Assembly (NCBI GenBank): GCA_030407085.1
Contig: CM059587.1
Location: forward strand, 80,093,001-80,157,000
Direction: 5' to 3'
Length of the DNA: 64,000 nucleotides
Origin: Trichopria drosophilae
Lineage: Eukaryota; Arthropoda; Insecta; Hymenoptera; Diapriidae
Below, piece by piece: positions 10,456-22,020 of this stretch; the first letter of the stretch is position 1, and every line of letters starts with the position of its first letter. A program made the translations under genes and the position numbers. The notes under the pieces were generated by a model. It searched no databases, was not told the DNA's origin, and saw nothing but the letters and a program-made list of their open reading frames with translations.

Positions 10456-13188
10456 ACCACTTTCTGAGTCCATTTTACACAAATGAATCATTTTGTTACA
10501 CCAACTATCTCTTCATACCCCTAAAATATTGATATAAAGAGCTCTAACTAGGCTTAAAAATCGTTTTTTAATTATTCGAATCGATTTAGGGGGTGTCCCG
10601 TATGAAATTCGAAAACATCCAGAATAAGGACCACCCTAGTGTACATTTATACTATTAATGTTCCTGAGACTTATAATTCTGTATTAGCAGTTTATATATT
10701 TATATGCAAAATTAAGTTAAAGATGTATGAAGAGCATTGTTGTAAAATTGTAACTGATGCCCCATGTAATTTTTAGGGACAACAATTGAATTTCGTCTCA
10801 CAATTGGTTCATTCCCTGAAAAAATTCATTTATTTGCTTATTGCCACTGGTGTTGACAATTTTCATTGACTTCTCAAAACGTTTAATCTCACAACCGATT
10901 CGGCATCGTCTTTGCAATTGCTGAAAGTCGAGTTTCATTAAAAGCCGAATCCGTTTCAAATCATGCAGGGAGATCGTAAGCCTGTTAATAATTAACTTCG
11001 TGATGAAATATGTTATTCTACTTGAAAAATAAAGGAATAAGTGTTTTCTTTTAAATTTTTGTAAACAATTTTTTGGGACTTTTTACGAACAACAAAATAA
11101 GATTTTTCCAATTTTTGTATACAAATGCTCCCAATTTCCTACATTTTTAAGCTTTTCAGTTGCATCAGGGCTTATTCCGTTGCATTTTTCATCCTTCTCA
11201 GGAATATGTTTCAGGAAATGTCGCTAACATAATAATTCATTTTTTTCCAAAACCACAATTAATTTTTTTCTCATAAACCCCACCTATTTTCTCCAAACTT
11301 CAAAATCATACGTACAAATTACCATAAAAATGTTATTTAGGAAAAATAATTTTTTGTTTCTGAGGAGAAAAATATATTTTCATTTTTGTTAATCTCTTAA
11401 AATTCGTGATTTTCTACTTATTCCTTACGTATTTTTTTTTGAAACATTGATAAATATCAATAATACCTAACGTTTTAAATGAACAAAATGAATTGTAGAA
11501 AAAACATCTTCTTTATTGAAATTTTTCGTTTATAGTAACATTAATCATTTGTATTAAAACATTTTTTATATCAAACTATAATATTCATTTATTTTTTTGT
11601 TTCTTAGATCCTTTTTTTTACCTGAAAACATAATTTTTTATATTTTCATTAATTACTAATAACAATATTAACGAAAACTGAACCTAGCGTAAAGGAAAGA
11701 AGAAGCACAGGTAAAAATTAATCTAAGAAATTGAAAAATAACTAAATATTGCAGTCCATTATAAAAAATGTTTTCATTCGAAACTATTGAAGTTACTATA
11801 AACGGACAAATTTTAAAAAAGAAAGTTGCTCTTTTTACAAATGTTTTTATTTTTTTCAGCGTTAGTTATTAGTGCCACTTATTAATATTTCATACTTTTC
11901 GTAATATATCTAAAAAATAGTGTTAGAAATCGGAAAAAACACGTAAAGAACAACTAGAAATCATAAAAATCTCGTTTTTAAGAGATTCAAAAATATTGAA
12001 AATTTTTTTTCCCAGAAGCAGGAAAATACAAAATGTTTCCATCCTGAATATTTGGAAAAAAATTTTTCTGCTATTGAAAAAAATTGAATTATTATTATTG
12101 ATCATCAATAATTAATATTCTTCGAGACATATTAGTAATAAGTAAGAAAAATTCGACAAAATTAACGCAAATGTAACTGAAATCGAATAAAAAATTTGCA
12201 AAAATCTTGTTATGTTGATAAATCTGAAGTAGTTTCTTATGTAAATATCCTAAAAATTGATTTACAAAAATGTAAAAAGCCCGTGTTCCTTTAGTTTTCA
12301 AGGAGAATAATATATTTCATCAAGGAATTAAAGCATATAACATGCCATTGGTCTGCCAATAAAATTTCGGTCCATCATACTAGATCAGTCATTTCGAATT
12401 TTGAAAATCTGATAATCAGCAATCGCTATCACTCCTCAGAATAGAATTTCATAAATGTCAATATTTTCGTAAATAAAAATATCATATAAACAATGTTTTT
12501 AATTAGGATTTTTCTAGCGGATTTTCTTCTACAGTCCAAGACTCTTACGCACATTTCAGAAGCGTTGTGAAGATATTAGAAAAATACATTCTTATTTTAT
12601 AAAAGATGGTTTTTACGATTTTTTTACTTAAAAAAATGGAAAACTAGCTCGAGAGATTTGATACTATGGCAGACTTATAATTTGTATAAACATTCGAGTT
12701 GTCTATTTCAAAAAAGAAACTTTGAAGAATTGAAATAAAACCTTTGTAAAAATGTAATGTATATTGATCACTAAAAATATTTTCCACTTATAAAATGACA
12801 TATTTCTACGTATAAAGTAAGAAGTAAACGTAAATCGTAATTTATAAATGGATATATTTATTTCATATTTATACTTGTAGAACCTCGACACTGTATTCAA
12901 AAAAAGGATATTCAAACAGAAGAATACGTATTTTTAAGCATATTTAAGAAAGTATTCTTCTTAAAATTAGAATATTATTTTTTCATTCATTTTGAAGATA
13001 CATTTAGCCAAAAAGTCAGCCTCATTACCGTAATGTAAACAACGACGTTAATGAGATACATATCATAGATCAATGACCCACACCTAATTTTTTGAGTATA
13101 AAAATAGTGTTAACTAATTAGTAAAAACTATAAACGAGATAAAAGTGTACTACATCAGTACAACCTAATACCTATAACCTAAAGCACA
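10456..13188. other. Long AT-rich gene-free stretch
   Basis: About 2.7 kb of A/T-run-rich sequence. Short frames appear on both strands, especially Phe/Lys/Ile-rich ones on the minus strand between 11.9 and 12.9 kb, as expected by chance in such DNA. Near 10590-10640, GGGGTGTCCC and GGACCACCCT face each other and could be a degraded short transposon relic. Nothing else recognised. Confidence 0.45.
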
Positions 13189-13189
13189 T

Positions 13190-13208
13190 ATTATTATTAT
13201 TATTATTA
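13190..13208 (-). repeat. (TAA)n 3' tail of the retrotransposon
   Basis: About six TTA units on the plus strand (TAA on the element strand) sit directly beyond the element's 3' end GTCTTTATTGACAC. CR1-group elements typically end in short microsatellites and not in poly(A). This fixes the 3' boundary and the transcription direction. Confidence 0.8.
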
Positions 13209-13477
13209 AACGTCTTTATTGACACAACCATTTGATACAATAATTGAACAAACAGATCGCTCAAGGGGCGAGCCACAGCAGCAGCTGTTTCACAGACTGA
13301 CCCGTACAAAAAAATACTTGCGAGGAATACAAATAAAAATTTTTTTTATAATACAAATTTTGTAATTAACGCAGATATTATACGACAAAGAAGAATAAAA
13401 ATACAAATACAAAATTAGAAGAAATAAGTATTGTAAACATAACTGAGTGCACGAAAGAGAAACAGCAAACGGAAATA

Positions 13478-16368
13478 CTAACGTCGAGAAAAATATAGAC
13501 GTTTAACCGCACAGACAAATTGTCGAGTTGATTGAACCATCTTTCGCACTGGAAACGGTAACGCGTTAAATATTCTCACCGCGAAGTATGAAAATGCACC
13601 GTTAAATTTGGCAGATTTGTGTACCGGATAGCAAAGGGATGAAGAAATAACGTCTCGGTTAGGTGCGCCAGAACTTCCAAGTTTCTTTAGACTATTACGA
13701 AGATAATCAGGGGTATCAGAAGTAAGTAGTCGACTAACCAAGGTTAAAGTCCTTATTTCCATCATTTCATGCACCGACAACCATCCAGATCTGCAAAAAG
13801 CTTCAGAAATGTGATCAAATTTTCTGATTCCATAGGCAAATCGGATACAAGAGTTTTGTAGAGCTTGCATTCTGGACCAATCCTTTTTGGAAAGACAAGG
13901 ACCATAAACTGGAATACAGTAGTTAAGGTGAGAAAGGACAAGAGATTCACATAATCGTAATTTGGTGACAGTCGATAGCTCTCGTCTTAGAGGATATAAA
14001 CGCCGCAGGGACGCATACGCGACTTGCAGTTTCTTCGAGACATGTGAAGAAAAGGTCCAGTTGCAATCAATAAGAAGACCTAAATTCTTAGCTTCCTGCA
14101 CAATAGGAATATCGTTCTCCTTAATACGAATCGTGATATCTCCCAGATCAACCTTAGATCGTCGACTACTACTCCCTATTAGCAGGATCTGTGATTTGGT
14201 AGGATTAATTATCAGTGCATTGTCATCAACCCATTTCTCAATATTCCGCAAATCCGAGTTGAGATCGCGCACTGCCTGCCCGATATCGCCTGGTTCAACA
14301 GCCATTAAGATTTGAGTGTCATCCGCATAAGTTTTTATATTTACATCTCTGTTATCACGGTAACAGCACTCGTATATGTCAATAGTGATTATTATAAAAA
14401 GTAAGACACTTAATTTTGCTCCTTGCGGAACACCACATTTAAGTTGCTTACAAGCAGAAGTTAGGTTCTGATTATCTACATTCATTAAAAAAAATTGGGA
14501 TCTATTTGCTAAAAATGATTGAAGGAGACGACACGATCCCATCGATACGCCATAAAATGATAACTTAGCAATCATTAAATCATGGTTCAGCGTATCAAAT
14601 GCCCCGCGAGAAGTCCAATAATCCTAAAATTGTTAAGAGATTATTATCCCAATTTGTGAGAATCTCTTCTGAGACATTTAGAAGTGCTGTTTCACAACCA
14701 TAATATCGCCTGAAACCCGACTGAAATTTCGGAAAGAGATTATATTTATTACAATGATTGAGAAGTTGACAATAGCAGACTTCTTCAAATATTTTAGATA
14801 ATATCGGAAGTCGACTAATCGCTCGCAGGTCATTAGGCGACTGTGGATTAGCTATTTTGGGAATGGGGCAAACCGATGCACATTTCCACGCATCAGGGAA
14901 TTTGTTCGAAATAATTATTGCGTTAATTAGATCAAATAATTCTGGTAAACAGTATTTGTAAACTCTTAGAAACATTTCACCTGATATTTTATCCGAGCTC
15001 GTGCTTGAACAATTAATTTTGTTTATGGCACTTTGGGAGAACGAAAGGATAAAAAATAGTTAATGAGAATCAAGTTAGGAGAAATATGAGGTATATTAAT
15101 AAAGTGCTCATTAATAGCATCAGGGTCGTTTAAAACTGCTGGAAGTTGAGAGAAACGTGGTTTAGTAAGTCCTAAGAATTTAACTGTGGTCCAAAATTTG
15201 TGTTGTGAGAGTTTACTAAGATAATGTAGAAAAAAGCCTTTCGTTCTCTCCTAATTGCAGCGGTCGTATAATTACGGAGAGATTTGTAATATGTATAAGC
15301 GGATTGGCTTTTAGTTCTCCTAAATTTTGTTTGAGCAGCATTTCGCTTTTTTATGAGAATCTTTATAGGATCCGTATCCATGGAGCATGCGGTTTAGTGA
15401 CACGAATGTTTTTTATTGGGGCATATTTATCATATAATTCAATAATTCCGTTACTTAAATAAGACAGTTTGTCATCAACGTTGCAAAAAGGTGATATATA
15501 GCCCCAGGGAAATCGACAAGCAGCTTGATCAAAACTATTTTCATTAAAGTTCTTAAAATCTCGCACCTGCATCAGTTTTACATTATGTGGTGGTCTTGGA
15601 CAATCAATGCAACATCCAACCAAGTGGTGATCGGCAACTTTAAATTTGCTAGTAGAGAAGGCTTCAATAATATTCACCGAATGTGATACCATTATTATAT
15701 CAATCAAGGTTGCTGATGATGGTGTTATTCTTGTTGCTTTATGCACGACTTGGCGGAGATTGCATTGATTCATCATTTCATTTAATTTAAATGTGTCGGG
15801 TTTATTTTGCGCTAAGAGATTGACATTTAAATCGCCAAGAATTATTATTTGATCAGTACACGTATAAAGAGAGTTGATAAAATTGTTCAAATTATCAAGG
15901 CATTTAAGAGAGACATAGGTAGGTCTGTATAATGAACCTACTGCAATTTTATTATTGTGGAAGTTCAGCAATACCCAAATCTCTTCAAGTCCGAACTTAC
16001 TCACTGCTGATGGGAGCTGCAGACAATGTAAATTCTCTTTAAAATAAATTGCAACTCCCGCCTCCACGCATTCCAGACTTGTCAGATCTAACAATCGAAA
16101 ACCCGGCGATTGAAATATCAATATCTAAAATTTCGCTGGTTAGCCAGGTTTCAGACAGGCATAGCACGTCGTACTTTTCCTCAGCCAGTAATTGTTTGAT
16201 TTCAAAAATATGTGATGACAAAGATCGTACATTTAAGTGTACTATTTTAAAATTTTCACTATATGCAGACGAAAACGAAGTGGTGAAGGTACTCGAAGAT
16301 GTTGCAGCGCTTATCGTTGTTGAATGTAGCATAATGTTGCTGCCGGCCATTGCAGTCGTAGATGACAT
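13478..16368 (-). pseudogene. ORF2: endonuclease-reverse transcriptase, broken
   Basis: N-terminal part (16368-15363): an APE-type endonuclease that would nick the target DNA, with IVHLNVRSL, DVLCLSETWL, GGGVAIYF split by a frameshift near 16060, GSLYRP, IILGDLNVN and VADHHLVG, the last motif carrying the usual catalytic Asp-His. A second frame change follows near 15370. Reverse transcriptase: LRAISRLPILSKIFE and FQSGFRRYYGCETALL, then DFSR-AFDTLNH interrupted by an extra G near 14601-14608, then GVPQGAKLSVLLF (family usually GVPQGSxLGPLLF), and the catalytic YADDTQI. The C-terminal part has LSHLNYCIPVYGP and ends in a tail typical of the CR1 group. At least four lesions; about 960 codons in total, near the normal ORF2 length. 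Confidence 0.9.
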
Positions 16369-16403
16369 GTTGTTTGTTGAAATGGAATACTTTTTCTAAC
16401 GAG

Positions 16404-17563
16404 TCAGCTATTTGAAGTGATATTATCAAGATCCTTAAGAGAAGCAACGGTATGTTTTACTAGACCTTCCATTGTACAGAGCTGGATTAATGCACCTTTA
16501 CGGCGAATTTTTAGATCTAGTTGAGATGCTACCACTTTGGTTTTCATCAATAGTTTGAAAAGATCACTTGGCAAATACTCATTTATAAAAACGCCAACAT
16601 GAGCGAAATTATAATTAACTGCATTAGCTAGTAGCGTTTTCCGATCAATACGAGCTTTGATTATTTTATTACGTATTTCACTGTCAGCAAAGCGCACAAA
16701 TAAATTTCTTGATTTGGATACGACTGAAGCAGTAGAAGCCGAACAAGAAGGAACTGCATTCGTTTGGACGAAGAAGCATTCACTTTGCTTTTTTAATATC
16801 TGTAGGCTGAATCTCAACACCAACAACCGCAGCAATTGAACAGACTGTGACGATTGGATCTTCATTACTGGTCTCGGGAAACCCGACAATTACAGCATCA
16901 TATTCATAATTATTGAGCTCGAGTGCTAGAATTCGGTCATTGGCTTTAATATTTTGTTCTTGCAAAATTTTGTTTTCCCTGGTAAGTAGTGTGACTTTCT
17001 CATTCAGCGCTTCTATTTGTTCGGTTTTTTCTCTACATTACTGATACGGGTATTCTGATCAGATATTATAACGCGCACTTCCGAACAAAAATTATCAAAT
17101 TTGTTTGAGAGACTTAGCGTTTCTTGTTCATTCTGTATTCGGGAAAGTTCAGTGGATGATTAAAGGTCATTAATTTTGGAATCCAGAACATTCAAAGCAC
17201 TGAGTTGGGCAGTTAACTGAGAGAATTTCATGTTAATAAAATCTTGAATTAACATATCTGAAGAATTCTCATATTGGTTTAGACTCTCATCAATGACACG
17301 TTGGCGTTTACTAGATTTTCCAGGTTTTTCTTTAGGAGGACGTTCAGGTCCTTTCTTTTCGGAAAGTTTCATTGTTGGAACTTGAGGCATTAAAATATCC
17401 AAGTGTTGATTGCAACCACAAAAAACTCACCATTTTGATTACGATTATCAGACTTAATGCACGCAGTGTGAGCTGTTAACTTGCACGAAGTACATGTCTC
17501 AAGTTCATCCATATTATCACAGTTACAGTAAAGACACCTTTTTTCAAGCTCCATGGCTGCCAT
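16404..17563 (-). pseudogene. ORF1: PHD-like finger, coiled coil and Baculo_FP-like region, broken
   Basis: ORF1 proteins bind the element RNA. The start at 17563 opens a 57-residue frame with C10-x2-C13, C24-x2-C27, H32 and C35 in CTSCKLTAHTAC, a PHD-like zinc finger, ending at a stop at 17390 after a frameshift. The next frame (17402-17160) is Lys/Pro-rich and then heptad-like (FINMKFSQLTAQLSALN). A further broken piece to about 16970 is Glu/Asn-rich and likely coiled coil. From 16965 to 16404 two overlapping frames give VIVGFPETSNEDP, then NLFVRFADSEIRNKIIKAR and VFINEYLPSDLFKLL, resembling the Baculo_FP-type C-terminal region common in Jockey-superfamily ORF1. At least three frame breaks; the finger's last metal pair is not in frame. 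Confidence 0.75.
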
Positions 17564-17720
17564 CGTCGAATTTCATAAATTTCAATCGGTCAAGTTGCAG
17601 ATTTACGTGATAAATATACGTGAAGATATAGTATATTGAATCTCATAGCATTGTGTATCCAGAAATCGACGTAATGTTGATGCTGACGTTGCACAAATAC
17701 ATATACCTTAATTATTACAT

Positions 17721-18060
17721 GTGCACTAATGGCAATTGCAGACACATAATAGACTAGCTGTCATAAATCACCATAAATCGTGGAAACTATCTTTTCATGA
17801 TTATATTGAAGAATATTAAACAATAGATTTTAATATAAGAATTCAAAATTTCCTTCGGTTACTTACGAATTCTTATTTAATATATATATCCTATTTAATA
17901 AAGGTGCATTAATGGCAATTACAGACATACAATAGACGGGCTGTCATAAATCACCATAAATCGTGGAAACACCTTTTCACGATAGTAATGAATAATATTA
18001 AACGGTAGATTTTAAATATTCCAATTCAAAAAATACTATGGATCACTTGATTTTAAGCTC
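17721..18060 (-). repeat. Two 183-bp direct repeats upstream of ORF1
   Basis: GTGCACTAATGGCAATTGCA starts at 17721 and GTGCATTAATGGCAATTACA at 17904. Both continue with GCTGTCATAAATCACCATAA, CGTGGAAAC, CTTTTCA and a run through ATATTAAAC to TAGATTTTA. The period is 183 bp, with few differences over about 150 bp. On the element strand they lie before ORF1, where a LINE promoter would be. Tandem 5' monomers are known as promoter units in some LINEs such as mouse L1. Whether they belong to the element or to flanking DNA is unproven. Confidence 0.65.
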
Positions 18061-18640
18061 TCAAGGAGATATACTTAATGAAATGTAAAAATTCACACTG
18101 ATAGAGCATAACACAAATCTTCAAATAAAAGAATATAATCTTCAGTTCATTTAAGACATCAAGTGATTGGACGAATATTTCTTTACACAGCAAATTGACG
18201 AACAATTCTTTACAAAAGCACAATTACACTGAGAGAAATCACACCAGCCATTAATCACAATAGCCCAAAATTATTTTAAAAAAAACATTAGACAGGACGT
18301 ACCACAAATTAAATAAAATTGCAAATTAAGAGTCGCACCAAACACGTCTTGCACGAACGACAGCTGAGAACCGAATATTTTGAAAAGTCTTACCAATTGC
18401 TGATTCTTATTTCGGATTCTACGCAAAGATTTATTTTAGAGTTTACCGAGAACATCTAAAAATCATTTTAACCATTATCATAATCATTAAGCACTAAAAA
18501 AATCCTAAAACATTCTTAAAATGATTCGCAAATCCAAGAACAATCTTTCGCAATTGGTCAGTTTCCCCCTACATATTTTATCCCAAATTGGAACAAAAAC
18601 CCCAGCACGTCTCCTGAAAAACAAAAGACACTAAGTAAAA
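18061..18640. other. AT-rich DNA, possible element leader
   Basis: No ORF or repeat identified except CACTGAGAGAAATCACACC at about 18228, which resembles a MITE end. Part of this stretch may be the outer 5' UTR of the retrotransposon, whose start cannot be fixed without other copies. Confidence 0.35.
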
Positions 18641-18699
18641 AACCTCCCTATGATTTCCATCGTTTGATTCGCATCCATCTTACGCGTTACGTAAAGAAA

Positions 18700-19200
18700 T
18701 CTCACGAGTCCTTTTTTTTACCTCTCGACGTCGGAGCACCGTTCAAGAACCCATCGACTCGATTAAAAGCATGACTCATAGTCGACTTTATCGAGTCTGC
18801 TCGGTGCCTCTGAGGTCCGGCGACCTTCCCTCCACCATGGCTTTTCCGACAATAGATTTTTCCATAGAGAATTTTCTCGGGGACACCTGGGGGATATATC
18901 GGGGCCCAGAATGGGATATATCGCGGAAGTGACGCTCGGTTATCGCCTTGGCGAGTCAGCTGTTGCGGTGCACCAAGAGCGATGACTCTTGGTGCCCGCG
19001 TATATGGGATGCTGCTCGGAGGCCTAAGGACCTTTCCATTCTGCTTTACGGCCCCCATCTGTCTGTGTGTGTTTGTTTGTGTGTATTTGTGTGTATTTTC
19101 TATCCTCTCGAATGTGTGCGAGGTAAAGATTGTGTGAGAGTCCGCGGGAACACGGAATAAGCTCGAACGTGCGTACCCTCGGCGATTATCTGCTTTGCGG
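18700..19200. other. CpG-rich island with a TG tract
   Basis: A sharp GC/CpG rise (CGACGTCGGAGCACCG near 18727, GGCGAGTCAGCTGTTGCG near 18950) ends in a (TG)n-like run at about 19060-19100. A minus-strand frame of 118 codons (18702-19058) and a plus-strand frame of 70 codons overlap here; neither shows a known domain, and CpG-rich DNA leaves long frames open by chance. A noncoding exon, promoter or enhancer is possible. Confidence 0.4.
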
Positions 19201-19740
19201 GAATGTGTTTAAGAGGGAATAATGAATTCGGTAAGCTAAGGAGTAGGAAGAGACTCTTGTATGATGCCCAAATAAAAATTCGACCGATCTGACGATTAAC
19301 TAAACGTTGAACTTGTTGCGTCGACTAATTATCCGTTATTTGTATCGCAATAGATGCAATGGCATTTCCGCTAGGTTACTAGTGATGTATAGGTAATTTC
19401 ATAGACAATTTTTTATTGTACAGTTAATGAAATAAAAAAATTGTTTATTTTATATATAATTTTGATTTTTTTTAATCTAGGAAATTAAAAAATGTACCCA
19501 AAAATTAAATTGTATACGGGCATATCTCTAAAACTTTTAATAAAACGTAAGTGGTTCCAAAGCGGCTGATAAATGTTATCAAATCCACTTGAATCGAATT
19601 TTCGATGGAAATAAAATTTATTTGGGAAATTTTCCTTCTTAAGTCATGTACTTTAAGAAGAAATCTTCCTAGCTAATGACTAACTTCATTCCAGATTCAA
19701 AATATGGTGTTTTCTTAATCGGTTAAGTCACGTGTATTTC
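19201..19740. other. AT-rich spacer
   Basis: No gene, mobile terminus or array recognised. It joins the CpG island to a 120-bp monomer locus. Confidence 0.4.
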
Positions 19741-19744
19741 TTTT

Positions 19745-19940
19745 CACTGATTTCATTTGAAACTCGTTTTTTGGGAGTTTTTGGTATTGTTGATTACAAA
19801 TCTGATACTAGTTTTCAAAAATTCAAAATGGTAGATCCAATACAGCGGGCGAATTGTTTAAAAATTAATGAAATCGCTTGAAACTCGTTGCTCGGCGTGT
19901 GTTGATTATGAATCTGTTATTAATTTTCAAAAATTAAAAG
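19745..19940 (+). repeat. 120-bp monomer family, about 1.5 copies
   Basis: Plus-sense copies: GATTACAAATCTGATAC, then TTCAAAATGGTAGATCCAA at about 19825, then ATGAAATCGCTTGAAACTC and a second GTTGATTATGAATCTG at about 19909. Spacing between the GATTA words is about 120 bp. Same family as the loci at 8.5, 21.7, 36.6, 41.0, 44.0, 57.1 and 63.3 kb. Confidence 0.65.
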
Positions 19941-20104
19941 ATAAATATGAAAGTTGGAAAAAATATTTAATTACATAACTGTAGTCCATTGGCAAAATCT
20001 GAAAATGATTGAACGTTTATTTTTTTTAATTTTGACTGTTTTATGTTTTATGATCAATAATATTTATGAAAAATAGAATGCTAAAAAATAGAAATGTTAC
20101 GTAG

Positions 20105-20870
20105 GTGCAATTAAAAATTAATATAGTTAAGGGTTTTATACCTACAAATTGTATTAGACGTTAAAATGCTATAGTTTGAGAATTTCAAAATGTTTCAAAC
20201 ATCTTACGTCGTAATCACTCGGATTCTCAAAACGCTAGACCCTGTCGAAACCTTTACAATCTTAACTAATGATAGAACTAACAACTCAAAAAAGAAAAAA
20301 AAAGAAAAAATAGAAAAAATCCTTAATAAAATTTCGATTCGACAGTTACTTGGAACTGACTGGTCTGTGAATATGATTTGTTAGCTTGCACATATAATTT
20401 AAAGAAAAAATGTAATAAATATAATAAGAAAGACACATAATATATAAAAAACTACCCAAAAAAGAAAAAATATATAGAAATGCAAACAAATTAATAACAG
20501 AAAGTAAGAAATAAACAAAAATTAAAATCTAAACAAAAAATTAAAAAAGAGAGAAAGAGTATTTTTGATTTTTAATTTGTTGTCAACAAATCATATTCAT
20601 ATATCAGTCGGTTCCAAGTAACTGTCAAATCGAAATTTTATTAAGGATTTTTTTCCTTTTTTTCTTTTTTCTTTTTGGCGTTGTTAATTCCATCATTAGT
20701 TGGGATTGTAAATGTTTCGACAGGAGTTTAGCGTTTTGAGAATCCGAGTGATTACGACGCAAGATGTTTGAAATATTTAGAAATTCTCAAACTATAGCAT
20801 TTTCAAATATAATGCAATTTGTGGGTATGAAGCCTTTACCTATATTAATTTGGAATTCTAAAAATATTCT
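20105..20870. mobile_element. Foldback element with arms of about 280 bp
   Basis: The left arm, about 20105-20390, is matched in reverse complement by about 20580-20870. Shared blocks include AATCACTCGGATTCTCAAAACG against CGTTTTGAGAATCCGAGTGATT, CAGTTACTTGGAACTGACTG against CAGTCGGTTCCAAGTAACTG, and CTATAGTTTGAGAATT against its complement. The loop (about 20390-20580) is A-rich with AAAGAAAAAA runs. A 64-codon frame in the left arm is by-product. The arms are only slightly diverged, suggesting a fairly young insertion. I found no target-site duplication and cannot name a superfamily. Confidence 0.75.
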
Positions 20871-21654
20871 TGGATGAAAATTGAAAAATCTGACATAAAT
20901 TATTGCTCCATTTTTGAAGTTTTAGGCGTATGATTTATTGTTTATCCATTTAAAAAATATTAATTAAAATACAATTGTTCAAATAAATAGTTAAATGAAC
21001 ATTGGTACTAAAAGTTATTTACGATTCATTTGGTTAATAACATGGTCAAATAATGACTCGTCCGTTAATTGTCAATTCACTATGCACTACTACTGTTTCT
21101 TACATTATTGCGACAATCGATAAACTTCAAGTTATAATTACATACTACAAAAAGAACTATTACAACGCATAATGACTACGTTCAACTTCACTGTACCAGT
21201 AGTCGTAAGTCATAAGTAATGTCATTAGTGATATTTTTCTTCGTGTATTAATGACGTTCTTCGGTAACAGCAGTAGTAACAGCAGACATTGACAGACCCT
21301 GTTTTGCTCACAGCGTACTGAAAGATGTTAAAAATATAATGTTTATCGAATTATTATGTCTTAAACACGATAAATAATTTTACGAGTTTTTAAAAATAAA
21401 TTTCGAAATATTTGGAGTTGGCGGACATTCTTATTTAACGTTACAACCACTTTCTGTGGATGCAACAAAGATAATTGTTGAAATGTGTACGCCCAATTAA
21501 CGGCCAAAAGGATACAAATGTCATCAAGATTTTCGGAATATTTCTTGACATTAAAAACCAATTCAAAAAATTTGCGACTGAAACAATTTTTTTATAAATT
21601 ATTAGCTTAGTGTACAAAATCTTGAAAAATTATCCTATGTTAATAACACTTAGT
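20871..21654. other. Intergenic DNA
   Basis: No gene recognised. Around 21080-21300 TAGTAGTAACAGCAG-like words recur loosely. A minus-strand frame of 66 codons at 21361-21561 has no known domain. Confidence 0.4.
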
Positions 21655-22020
21655 ACCCATAATTTGTTGGGGTCTCCGAGTATTAATTTCATGATATTTT
21701 TAAAAAATGTTAAATGGCGGATCCAATATGGCGTTAAAAATTAAAAATTTCATTTTATATTTATGGAACTTGGTATATAGGGATTTTTGAGGTCGCTAAT
21801 TACGAAAATATAGTCGTTTGTCACGAATTTAGAATGGCGAATCCAATATAGCGGTAGAGAATTAAAAACACTGTTTCATTTTTATGAAACTTAATAAATC
21901 GTTGTTTTGGGGTCTCCGATTACGAATTAGGAGTAATTTAAAAGAAATTGAAAATATGCAGATCCAATGTCGCGGTTAAAAATAGAAAATTTTATTTTAC
22001 TTTATCTAACTGTACTGAGG
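21655..22020 (+). repeat. Three tandem copies of the 120-bp monomer
   Basis: The word GATCCAATATGGCG and its variants start at about 21719, 21839 and 21961, a period of 120-122 bp. Each copy runs from GGGGTCTCCGA or GAGGTCGCTAATTACGAA through AAATGGCGGATCC to an AAAATTTCATTTTA-like segment. This is the clearest tandem block of the family and sets the monomer length. Confidence 0.75.

Larger units (their letters stand above)
13190..18060 (-). mobile_element. Decayed CR1-group non-LTR retrotransposon
   Basis: Read on the minus strand, the order is a 5' leader (with two 183-bp repeats), ORF1 (17563 to 16404), ORF2 (16368 to 13478), a 3' UTR of about 270 bp with AATAAA at about 13220-13215, and a (TAA)n tail at 13208-13190. 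A microsatellite tail, a PHD-like finger in ORF1 and the endonuclease and RT motifs put it in the CR1/L2-like part of the Jockey superfamily. There is no LTR and no RNase H domain. Several frameshifts and stops make it inactive. The 5' boundary is uncertain; I set it at the end of the leader repeats, and it could reach about 18370. A second, more broken copy in the same orientation lies at 63168-64000. Confidence 0.88.

Noticed and set aside
10590..10640. GGGTGTCC / GGACCACCCT inverted words as a transposon
   Set aside because: Only about ten bases on each side, and no target duplication.
13962..14315. 117-codon plus-strand frame
   Set aside because: Antisense shadow of the reverse transcriptase region.
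16049..16399. 116-codon plus-strand frame
   Set aside because: Antisense shadow of the endonuclease N-terminus.
18702..19058. 118-codon minus-strand frame
   Set aside because: No known motif; CpG-rich sequence lacks TAA/TAG by composition. Not enough for a gene call.
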